Source: Hyphomicrobiales bacterium
Lineage (GTDB): Bacteria > Pseudomonadota > Alphaproteobacteria > Rhizobiales > Beijerinckiaceae
Assembly: GCA_015655535.1 (NCBI GenBank)
Contig: JAATEW010000230.1
Location: forward strand, 1-5,598
Direction of reading: 5' to 3'
DNA: 5,598 nucleotides
Shown: positions 1 through 5,598 of the stretch, piece after piece
Layout: every line of letters starts with the position of its first letter
Numbering within the stretch: the first letter of the stretch is position 1
Translations under genes and position numbers: made by a program
Notes under the pieces: model-generated
What the model was told of the DNA's origin: nothing
Database searches by the model: none
The model's input: the letters and a program-made list of their open reading frames with translations, nothing else

Positions 1-1212
1 CATTCGGTTTGGCGATGGGTCGTAGCATCGGTCATGCTTGCCGCGGTGATAACCGGCTTTTTCGATTGCATAAGCGTCGCGGTCCTTTTCAAGGATCAGG
101 CATTCAATTCGGAGATTGGAACGAACTTTCATCCGGTCGCCTTAGGCATGCTTATGACGGCGTTTCTATTCGCCTATGCCATATCGGCGCTCTTATTGAG
201 TTTCCTGGGAGATCTCTTCGATTCACGCCGTACCCTTGGCTATGCGGCTGGAGTCTGGGGCATAGTCATGATCTTGATGGGGAGCTGCAGTTCCTATGTA
301 ACCATGATCGGTTACCGCATCGTGCTCGGGCTTTCCGAGGGGCCGCAATTCTCTCTCGTCTCCAAAGCCGTGCGCAGCTGGTTTCCAGTGAACGAGCAAG
401 GCCGCGCGAATTCCATCTGGATGATGGGCAGTCCGCTCGGCTCCGCCATCGGATTTCCGCTCACGATTTGGCTCGTCGCCGCTTTTGGGTGGCGCACGTC
501 CTTTTATGTTCTTGGCCTGTTGAGCCTCGTCATCATCATGCCGCTGATCTTTGTGGTGATGCGTCCACAGCGGCGCGACCCGGTGGAAACCGTGGAGAGC
601 GTGTCTTCCCAATCGCGGAGCCGGTTTAGCGGTGCCGATATTCGCAAACTGATTGGCGATCATAGGATGTGGATGCTCTGCGCCTATGGCGCGGGGATGC
701 TGACATTTCTGTGGGGATTGAACGGCTGGCTTCCAACCTACCTTCAACGCGAGCGGCATTTCGACTTGCATCATATGGGGTTCTACTCATCTCTGCCGTT
801 TGTATTGATGTTCGCCGCCGAGGTCGCCTCGGGCTACATTGCAGACAGAACAGGCAAATGCGCCCGAAACAGTATGCTGGGGCTGTGCAGCTCCGGCGTG
901 CTTTTGTTTATTGCCACGAGGGTCGGCGATGCGCAGACGTCCGCGATACTGATCGCGCTTGCTACGGGCGCGCTTGGGTTCGGCTCGCCCACTCACTATG
1001 CCTTGGCGATGAAAATCCTCCCGAGTTCACTGACATCGACCGGTATCGGCCTCATCAATGGTATCGGCAATCTATTTGGCGCCTTTGCTCCGATGGCGAT
1101 CGGGTGGATCATAGAGCGTACCGGAAGTTTCCAGGCCGGACTGCTCGTCATTGTCTGCGCGAGCATTGTCGGAGGCCTCTCCTTGATTCCGCTCGTGAGA
1201 GCGCGACTATAG
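1..1212 (+). CDS. MFS transporter, ACS (anion:cation symporter)-like, 5' end cut by window
   Basis: This is a predicted inner-membrane, proton-coupled transporter of the major facilitator superfamily, probably importing an organic acid. The frame is open from base 1 with no stop. The first visible residues (HSVWRWVVASVM) look like the run-in to membrane segment 1, so the true start is probably just upstream and ATG 34 is likely internal. About 403 residues are visible. Hydrophobic segments fall into two groups of roughly six around a polar central loop (about 559-672). The MFS loop 2-3 motif reads GDLFDSRR (208-231) and its second-half counterpart is GYIADRTGK (832-858). The GRANSIWMMGSPLG stretch before segment 5 resembles the ACS family, which includes many hexuronate, phthalate and aromatic-acid carriers. 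The usual Y-x-D-R of segment 1 is replaced by FFDCIS. No terminator follows, so it may be co-transcribed with the decarboxylase. MFS assignment is firm; subfamily is likely; substrate is unknown. Confidence 0.93.
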   Translation, partial: HSVWRWVVASVMLAAVITGFFDCISVAVLFKDQAFNSEIGTNFHPVALGMLMTAFLFAYAISALLLSFLGDLFDSRRTLGYAAGVWGIVMILMGSCSSYVTMIGYRIVLGLSEGPQFSLVSKAVRSWFPVNEQGRANSIWMMGSPLGSAIGFPLTIWLVAAFGWRTSFYVLGLLSLVIIMPLIFVVMRPQRRDPVETVESVSSQSRSRFSGADIRKLIGDHRMWMLCAYGAGMLTFLWGLNGWLPTYLQRERHFDLHHMGFYSSLPFVLMFAAEVASGYIADRTGKCARNSMLGLCSSGVLLFIATRVGDAQTSAILIALATGALGFGSPTHYALAMKILPSSLTSTGIGLINGIGNLFGAFAPMAIGWIIERTGSFQAGLLVIVCASIVGGLSLIPLVRARL

Positions 1213-1250
1213 TCGTCGCCTCTTAACGTCTATCGAGTACCGGAGGGGTG

Positions 1251-1358
1251 ATGGTTAACCGAGCTTTATCGCGGCTTCGTTCAAGACGCCGGTCCTTTGC
1301 GCCGCGCGATTCATCGCAGGCTATTGGCGCATCGACGTCGGGCCATAGGAAGTGGTGA
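1251..1358 (+). other. candidate small ORF (35 aa) directly abutting the decarboxylase start
   Basis: An ATG at 1251 is preceded by GGAGGGG (1242-1248), a near-ideal Shine-Dalgarno sequence, with about 4 bases between GGAGG and the ATG. The frame runs 35 codons and stops with TGA at 1356-1358. The next codon is the ATG of the UbiD-family gene, in the same frame with no gap. The predicted peptide is very basic and Ser/Arg-rich (for example SRLRSRRRSF) and resembles no family I recognise. It could be a leader peptide that couples translation to the decarboxylase, the remnant of a longer N-terminus closed by a stop, or chance. The strong ribosome site favours translation; the composition argues against a conserved protein. 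Confidence 0.25.
1347..1352 (+). promoter_or_regulatory. ribosome binding site of the UbiD-family gene
   Basis: AGGAAG lies 6 bases before ATG 1359. It supports 1359 as the start, and the in-frame TGA at 1356-1358 excludes any longer form. The site lies inside the last codons of the 1251-1358 reading frame, so ribosomes translating that frame would pass over it. Confidence 0.7.
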
Positions 1359-3047
1359 ATGAGCGATCTTACGAAAAGTCTTAAGACGGCGCTTTCGGCT
1401 TACAAGCGCGATGAGAGCGCAGCGCATGCCTATCCGGATTTGCGCGACCATTTACATAATCTCGCGGCCGCCGGATTGCTCGTCGTCATAGACCGTCCGG
1501 TGAATAAAGATACAATCATGCATCCGCTCGTGCGTTGGCAATATCGCGGCGGAATTCCTGAAAAGGATCGCCGCGCGTTTTTGTTCACGCGTCCGACCGA
1601 CAGCAAAGGCAAAATCTACGAAGGCGCGGTTCTGATCGCGGGATTGGCCGGAAGCCGCGACATCTATCGTATCGGTTTCGGTGCCGATCTCGATGCGATC
1701 GGTCCTGCCTGGCTGAAAGCTTTGAACGCTCCCTTGGCGCCGAAACTGGTGGCGCAGGCGCCGTGTCATGACATCGTTTATATCGGCGATGAGCTCGACA
1801 TTCCGGGGCAGGGCTTGGACGGCCTGCCGGTACCCATATCGACGCCGGGGTGGGACAATGGGCCCTATCTGACCGCCGGACACTTCATCACGAAGGATCC
1901 GGACACCGGCATCCAGAATCTCGGGAATTACAGAGGCCAGATAAAGGGCCCCCGGCGTCTGGGAATGAATCCGTCGGTCGAGATAAGACCCGGCATTTAT
2001 GTTCATTGGGAGAAGTACAAGGCGCGCAAGGAACCGCTTCCTTGCGCGGTCATTATCGGCTGCCCGCCCGTCGTCTCTTATACGGCGGTGCAGAAGATGC
2101 CGGAATCGCTCGACGAGCTGCATGTGGCTGGCGCTCTGGCCGGAGAACCGATCGAAGTCGTCAAAGCGAAAACGGTCGATCTGCTCGTACCCGCACAGGC
2201 GGAGATCGTTATTGAAGGTTATATCAATACGGAGTTCCTTGAACCGGAGGCGCCTTTTGGGGAGTCGCACGGCTATGTCCACCTTCAGGAATATAATGCC
2301 TTCATGGATGTGACGGCCATCACGCGCCGGCGGACTCCGATTCTGACATCCTTCATCAGTCAAGTGACGCCGAGCGAGTCGAGCGTCATCCGGCGCGCCG
2401 CCATGGAGCCGGTGATGCTGAATCATCTTCGCTCTTCCATGGGTGTCTCGGGCGTCAGGCGTGTTCATATGCATGAACCATTGACGAGCGTGATCGCTTT
2501 GATTGCCATTCAATTCGCGCGGAATACGCCCGAAACCGAAATATGGCGCGCGCTTTATGGCGCGTCGTCGCTGCATCGCTATGCGGGCAAATGGATCATC
2601 GCGATCGATGAGGACGTTGATCCTGAGAACGCGGATGCACTTTTTTGGGCGATGTCTTACAGGTCTCAGCCGCAGAATGATATTCGGATTCTCGACCGTA
2701 AGGATCCGGGGCACGGGCCTCGGAATGCGATGAGCACGAAAGACAGCGCTTCCGTTCTCATCAATGCGACGATGCGCGGAGACTTTCCGCCGATCGCACT
2801 TCCGAAGCGGGAATTCATGGAGGAAGCGCGGGAGCTCTGGCATGAAATTGGTCTCGGTGTGCTTAAGCCAGAGGCACCTTGGCACGGTTATGATCTCGGT
2901 CTCTGGCCGGAATGGCTTGAGGAACAGGCGAGGCGTGCGACGCGCAGCGAATATTTTAAGACAGGCGAAGAGATCCAAAGCCAGCGCCGGAATGATGTCG
3001 CCATGAACGCGCCCATCTCGGAAAACCCGGCGGAGACGACGAAATAG
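1359..3047 (+). CDS. UbiD-family (prenyl-FMN-dependent) decarboxylase
   Basis: Predicted cytoplasmic 562-residue enzyme that reversibly decarboxylates an aromatic or unsaturated acid with prenylated FMN. Aligned by eye with Aspergillus Fdc1 and E. coli UbiD, N187 and R192 (NLGNYR) match Fdc1 N168 and R173. E297 and E302 (EAPFGE) match catalytic E277 and E282, and E253 matches metal ligand E233. The C-terminal part keeps the D419-V-D ... WA ... R435 pattern. The metal-ligand histidine (Fdc1 H191) has no clear equivalent: the protein reads EIRPGIYVH at 208-216. Length exceeds the roughly 490-500 residues of E. coli UbiD and Fdc1, with extra residues at the N-terminus and a polar tail ending AETTK. 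The adjacent transporter and ring monooxygenase suggest catabolism rather than ubiquinone synthesis, so I give no ubiD symbol. No UbiX-type prenyltransferase is in the window. Family assignment is firm; substrate is unknown. Confidence 0.95.
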   Translation: MSDLTKSLKTALSAYKRDESAAHAYPDLRDHLHNLAAAGLLVVIDRPVNKDTIMHPLVRWQYRGGIPEKDRRAFLFTRPTDSKGKIYEGAVLIAGLAGSRDIYRIGFGADLDAIGPAWLKALNAPLAPKLVAQAPCHDIVYIGDELDIPGQGLDGLPVPISTPGWDNGPYLTAGHFITKDPDTGIQNLGNYRGQIKGPRRLGMNPSVEIRPGIYVHWEKYKARKEPLPCAVIIGCPPVVSYTAVQKMPESLDELHVAGALAGEPIEVVKAKTVDLLVPAQAEIVIEGYINTEFLEPEAPFGESHGYVHLQEYNAFMDVTAITRRRTPILTSFISQVTPSESSVIRRAAMEPVMLNHLRSSMGVSGVRRVHMHEPLTSVIALIAIQFARNTPETEIWRALYGASSLHRYAGKWIIAIDEDVDPENADALFWAMSYRSQPQNDIRILDRKDPGHGPRNAMSTKDSASVLINATMRGDFPPIALPKREFMEEARELWHEIGLGVLKPEAPWHGYDLGLWPEWLEEQARRATRSEYFKTGEEIQSQRRNDVAMNAPISENPAETTK

Positions 3048-3100
3048 AGCTTAGGATCTGTGCTGGCCACAATCGCTGGAAGACCGGTGTTAGACGTTAT

Positions 3101-3138
3101 AAAAAAGGGGCCGCATCAATATGCGGCCCCTTCCTTTT
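3101..3138. terminator. bidirectional intrinsic terminator between convergent genes
   Basis: AAGGGGCCGCAT (3105-3116) pairs perfectly with ATGCGGCCCCTT (3121-3132) around the 4-base loop CAAT: a 12-bp GC-rich stem. On the - strand the stem is followed by six T's (the A run at 3101-3106), a textbook terminator starting about 31 bases after the porin stop. On the + strand the stem is followed by CCTTTTGA, a weaker tail that serves the decarboxylase gene ending 57 bases earlier. Confidence 0.92.
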
Positions 3139-3162
3139 GATCTGACGGATCTGTTCTACGCC

Positions 3163-4602
3163 TTACGAACCAAATCGCGGCATCCTGGGCAAACCAAGAG
3201 CTTCCGGGAATGCGATCGAGATCGCGGCGCCTATGGTCATGGAGTGCTTGATATTTGGATTGGGAGTCGCAAGGCCAACTTCATCCGGATTCCAGATGTA
3301 ATCGAAGAACGGCTGGAAATAGGTGCCAGGCGCGATCGCCAATTGATAGTTGACCTCCATGAAGGTTTCGGAGCTGTTCATCGTTCCGATTTTATGTTGA
3401 TTCAGAAGCTTGTAGTTTTGGTTTTGAATGAATGAATCGTTCAAGCCAAGATACATGGCCGCGATATTGATCGTATCGTGCGGCCGGGCACCGAAGAGAC
3501 CCTTAAGAGAGGCACCGCCGGAGAAGGAGTCTTTCATGTTGTTTTCGCCGGACGTGGAATAATTGAAGCCGGCAAACAATGTCAGGCCGCGATCATTCGT
3601 CGGGTCTGGACGCCAAACAACCTGTTGCGCCTGAACCCAAAGGCCGCTGTTGCCGTGATCCAATTTCGCGGTGCCGCCTAAAAGACCCAATATTTTCCCT
3701 TGGGTGCTGATCATAGGATCAGTGTAATCGCCGGTGTTGTAAAACCAGCCGATGTCATAGGCCCTGGGGTGAAGATCATTCTCGTAGGTCGTGCGATAGC
3801 CGACCTGCATGGGGAAGACCGCACCTCTTGCCTTGTCGAAGCTCCAGTCTTCGCCTGGCCACCCATAATGATTAATGGTGCTCAACGCGGGTTCATTTTC
3901 ATAAACGCCGGCGTTTACATAATAGGAGCCGGGCAGCTTGAGTTGTGCCACGCCCGCCCATGACGAGGCGTTATAGGCCGGATAGGCCTTTGAATAGGCG
4001 TAAGGCGCGGGGACGGCGCAGAAGCCGGTGACGAACACGCAATAGACGTTGGAGAAATCGAACTCCGGTCCGGGCGGAAGCCGGCCTACGCGAATGTCCA
4101 ATTGATCATTGAACAATTTCTGCTCATACGAGAATTCGTTGAGCCGGCTCGCCGCGTTATAGGACCAAACTCTGTTGAACGGATAGAGAGAACCGGAGAA
4201 CGGGAAATAATTCGCCCCGTTCATGTCGTTCACATAGACGTGCAAGTAGCCGCCGGGGATGCCCGCGATACGGCTCAAATCGAGGTCAACGCCAAGCAGC
4301 GTGAAGCCTTCGTAATACGCGCCCCTCTTTTGTCCGCCAGATGCGTTGTCGGCGACGTTATTGAACGTCCTGCCGTTGATGTAGACGCCGTAGCTGGCGA
4401 GCGTCTGCCCTAACTCTGCTCCATAGGGCCGCAGATTAAAGAGATAATCACTCGTCGTGTCGGCCTGCGGCGCTAATTTAGGGGAGGCCAGGGGCGACTC
4501 TCCCGATCCTTGATTGCTCATGCCTTGTGCGTATGCCACCGCCGATGAACAAACAAGCGGCATACATAGCGCTAGAGTTCGGCAGAGTTTCCTTGAACGC
4601 AT
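3163..4602 (-). CDS. outer-membrane porin, OprB (carbohydrate-selective) family
   Basis: This is a predicted 479-residue outer-membrane beta-barrel that lets small polar solutes diffuse into the periplasm. The N-terminus is a Sec signal peptide: basic MRSRK, a hydrophobic core to about residue 22, and probable cleavage after A25 (AYA before QG), leaving about 454 mature residues. The body is rich in alternating aromatic/polar strands with Gly, Asn and Tyr. The start of the barrel (ELGQTLASYGVYINGRTFNN, then GVDLDLSRIAGIPGG) is typical of the OprB family. C188 and C195 flank a short loop in VYCVFVTGFC, a pair I associate with this family and likely a disulfide. The last strand ends PRFGS, two residues past the terminal aromatic often seen in porins. 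The start is set by GGGGG at 4609-4613, 6 bases before the ATG. OprB members are named for sugars, but here an aromatic or organic acid is equally plausible from context. Confidence 0.92.
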   Translation of the reverse strand: MRSRKLCRTLALCMPLVCSSAVAYAQGMSNQGSGESPLASPKLAPQADTTSDYLFNLRPYGAELGQTLASYGVYINGRTFNNVADNASGGQKRGAYYEGFTLLGVDLDLSRIAGIPGGYLHVYVNDMNGANYFPFSGSLYPFNRVWSYNAASRLNEFSYEQKLFNDQLDIRVGRLPPGPEFDFSNVYCVFVTGFCAVPAPYAYSKAYPAYNASSWAGVAQLKLPGSYYVNAGVYENEPALSTINHYGWPGEDWSFDKARGAVFPMQVGYRTTYENDLHPRAYDIGWFYNTGDYTDPMISTQGKILGLLGGTAKLDHGNSGLWVQAQQVVWRPDPTNDRGLTLFAGFNYSTSGENNMKDSFSGGASLKGLFGARPHDTINIAAMYLGLNDSFIQNQNYKLLNQHKIGTMNSSETFMEVNYQLAIAPGTYFQPFFDYIWNPDEVGLATPNPNIKHSMTIGAAISIAFPEALGLPRMPRFGS

Positions 4603-4697
4603 CGATTACCCCCACTTAAAAAATCGACCGCGCGATTGGCGCCCTGAATACAAAGCATCTTATGTGCCATATTGTCTTTTTGTCAGACGATCTTACT

Positions 4698-4703
4698 ATA
4701 ATA
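4698..4703 (-). promoter_or_regulatory. possible -10 box for the porin
   Basis: The - strand reads TATTATAGT here, with TATTAT (4698-4703) one mismatch from TATAAT, roughly 95 bases before the porin ATG. No good -35 hexamer is found 16-18 bases upstream, so if real the promoter probably needs an activator. The + strand carries an exact TATAAT at 4697-4702, but its nearest TTGTCT is 19 bases away and no gene follows in that direction. Confidence 0.25.
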
Positions 4704-4765
4704 CGAGCTTGAATGATTCTAGAACCCGTAAGGTAAGGGTAGTTGCCGGTTTGTTCAGGCAATAA

Positions 4766-4802
4766 CTTTCCTTTCAGCGCATAAAGGGCGCTTAAGGGAA
4801 AG
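4766..4802. repeat. imperfect 15-bp inverted repeat upstream of the porin
   Basis: CTTTCCTTTCAGCGC (4766-4780) and GCGCTTAAGGGAAAG (4788-4802) match as inverted arms at 13 of 15 positions around a 7-base loop. On the - strand it lies about 110 bases after the monooxygenase stop and about 165 bases before the porin ATG. No T run follows on either strand, so it is a poor intrinsic terminator. It could be an mRNA hairpin or a regulator-binding palindrome. Confidence 0.5.
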
Positions 4803-4912
4803 AAATTATGGCGTGATGGGGGAGTTTGGCGTTGCACGGAGGGCGCGGAGCGAAGCGCTCTGCTTAGTCTACGGACCGGGTAGAAATATCCAATGCCGAA
4901 GGTTCGTGCAAT

Positions 4913-5598
4913 TTACATCTTTGCTGATTCACGCACGCTATCGATCAAGGAGGAGCGCAGCAAAAAGGCGCGCGCTTGATCGGCATCGGCGGCGGTCGCA
5001 CGAAGCTTATCTAAATTGGCCGATCTGGCTTTGTCGTCTTTTTCTTCGAGACGCTTTTTATTTGCAACTGTCTGTTCCTGAACGAACTGGATATTTAAAG
5101 ACCGGCGCCTGTGTGAGTATCGATCGAGGGTGGACTCATCTGCGCCGTGCAAAGCGACGGATGCGAGGGAATCCACGGCATCGATCGCATCGTGAATTCC
5201 GAAGTTGAGGCCGAGGCCGCCGATCGGATTATTGACGTGAGCGGCATCGCCCGCGAGCAGGACGCGCCCGGTACGGAAGGTCTTGGCCACACGCTGATGA
5301 ACGCGATAGAGGTTTCTATGGACAAGCTGGTAATTCTCCTCGGACGCGTGAATACGATTGAGGCGGGTCAGCGCGTTTTCGACTGAAAGTGCGGCGTCGT
5401 CTGCTTCATCTTCAGGCACCGGGAAGACGACACGCCAGCGTCCTTTGAGATCGTCGCCGGCGACTTTGAAAATATTTGCCCATTCGGACGCATCGGCCAG
5501 ATAGTTTCGATAGCAACAGCCCATCAGCCCTTTCAGGTCGTCGAGAATTGTCAGGACGAGAAATCGTTCCGGCCAGGTATATCCTTCGAAATCGATGC
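4913..5598 (-). CDS. FAD-dependent aromatic-ring monooxygenase, C-terminal part
   Basis: The reading frame stays open to the window edge, so only the last 227 residues of this flavoprotein are visible; the ATG at 5524 is internal. The N-terminal FAD dinucleotide fold (GxGxxG) lies outside. The visible part contains the second FAD-binding signature of the p-hydroxybenzoate hydroxylase class: GRVLLAGDAAH (about 5269-5237), whose Asp contacts the FAD ribityl chain in that class, followed by NNPIGGLGLNFG. Ahead of it, EGYTWPERFLVL resembles the substrate-domain beta-strands of phenol and hydroxyphenylpropionate hydroxylases. These cytoplasmic enzymes use NAD(P)H and O2 to hydroxylate an aromatic ring. 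After the FAD motif there are only about 120 residues, ending in a charged helical tail; the C-terminal thioredoxin-like domain of phenol hydroxylase/PheA/TfdB types is absent. It is on the same strand as the porin but 310 bases away, so shared transcription is uncertain. Family is firm; substrate is unknown. Confidence 0.9.
   Translation of the reverse strand, partial: IDFEGYTWPERFLVLTILDDLKGLMGCCYRNYLADASEWANIFKVAGDDLKGRWRVVFPVPEDEADDAALSVENALTRLNRIHASEENYQLVHRNLYRVHQRVAKTFRTGRVLLAGDAAHVNNPIGGLGLNFGIHDAIDAVDSLASVALHGADESTLDRYSHRRRSLNIQFVQEQTVANKKRLEEKDDKARSANLDKLRATAADADQARAFLLRSSLIDSVRESAKM

Larger units (their letters stand above)
1213..1358 (+). other. 146-base gap between transporter and decarboxylase genes
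   Basis: No T-tailed terminator and no convincing sigma70 promoter is visible, which fits read-through from the transporter into the decarboxylase. The gap holds a short reading frame with its own ribosome binding site (see 1251-1358). It also holds a weak possible fold, with TGCGCC at 1298-1303 pairing with GGCGCA at 1326-1331 around a 4-bp inner stem GCGA/TCGC (1306-1309 and 1314-1317). The fold is short and may be chance. Confidence 0.5.
4603..4912. promoter_or_regulatory. 310-base intergenic region upstream of the porin
   Basis: It lies between the stop of the monooxygenase gene and the start of the porin, both on the - strand, and should hold the porin promoter. Closest to the ATG is the G-rich ribosome site at 4609-4613. 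The segment 4666-4730 is distinctly AT-richer than its flanks. Inverted repeats occur at 4717-4724 (TTCTAGAA), 4724-4740 (imperfect) and 4766-4802 (see its own entry). TTGTC is repeated at 4672-4676 and 4680-4684. The rest (4803-4912) holds only a 5-bp hairpin, GAGCG-AAG-CGCTC, near 4848-4860. Short reading frames here have no credible protein features. I see no tRNA or other RNA gene. Confidence 0.55.

Noticed and set aside
9..629. 206-codon + strand frame overlapping the transporter in another frame
   Set aside because: It encodes a low-complexity Arg/His-rich sequence and is out of frame with the evident MFS protein.
223..774. 183-codon - strand frame inside the transporter gene
   Set aside because: Composition is His/Pro/Arg-rich and it has no family resemblance. 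The + strand carries clear MFS membrane segments and motifs.
1452..2978. 508-codon open frame on the - strand opposite the decarboxylase
   Set aside because: It is an antisense shadow of the UbiD-family gene. The translation is Arg/His/Pro-rich with no recognisable domain, while the + strand encodes conserved active-site motifs.
4697..4702. Exact TATAAT on the + strand as a promoter for a small RNA
   Set aside because: The only -35-like hexamer is 19 bases away and weak, no gene lies downstream on + and the 4766-4802 hairpin lacks a T tail to end such an RNA.
4616..4837. 73-codon - strand frame in the intergenic region upstream of the porin
   Set aside because: No good ribosome site, no domain, and it spans the palindromes and AT-rich promoter-like segment; more likely regulatory DNA.
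4848..4860. GAGCG-AAG-CGCTC hairpin as terminator of the monooxygenase gene
   Set aside because: The stem is only 5 bp and no T run follows on the - strand.
1..5598. CRISPR array, insertion sequence, tRNA/rRNA or phage features
   Set aside because: I saw no regularly spaced repeats, transposase-like proteins, terminal inverted repeats or cloverleaf sequences.

Overview
The window shows a small catabolic-looking locus from a Gram-negative proteobacterium. The outer-membrane porin requires a Gram-negative envelope. The moderately GC-rich coding style and the protein types suggest an alphaproteobacterium of the Rhizobiales/Beijerinckiaceae kind, but I infer this from general resemblance and cannot confirm a genus.

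Layout: there are four protein genes in two convergent pairs. On the + strand are a major facilitator superfamily (MFS) transporter (1-1212, its start cut off by the window edge) and a UbiD-family decarboxylase (1359-3047). A 146-base gap separates them. It holds a short well-positioned reading frame (1251-1358) that ends exactly where the decarboxylase begins. On the - strand, reading right to left, are the C-terminal part of an FAD-dependent aromatic-ring monooxygenase (5598-4913, start outside the window), a 310-base intergenic region with palindromes and a possible promoter, and an OprB-type outer-membrane porin (4602-3163). A perfect 12-bp hairpin at 3105-3132 lies between the converging decarboxylase and porin genes and should terminate transcription from both sides.

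How the genes could work together (inference): the porin admits a small polar compound through the outer membrane, and the MFS protein carries an organic acid across the inner membrane. The UbiD-family enzyme, using prenylated FMN made by a UbiX-type partner not seen here, would remove (or add) a carboxyl group. The flavin monooxygenase would hydroxylate the ring. This combination is typical of aromatic or heteroaromatic acid catabolism, but the sequence does not identify the substrate. I see no RNA genes, CRISPR array, insertion sequence or other mobile element. The families are known; the points most worth checking are the apparent loss of the usual metal-ligand histidine in the UbiD protein, the in-frame upstream ORF, and the inverted repeats ahead of the porin.
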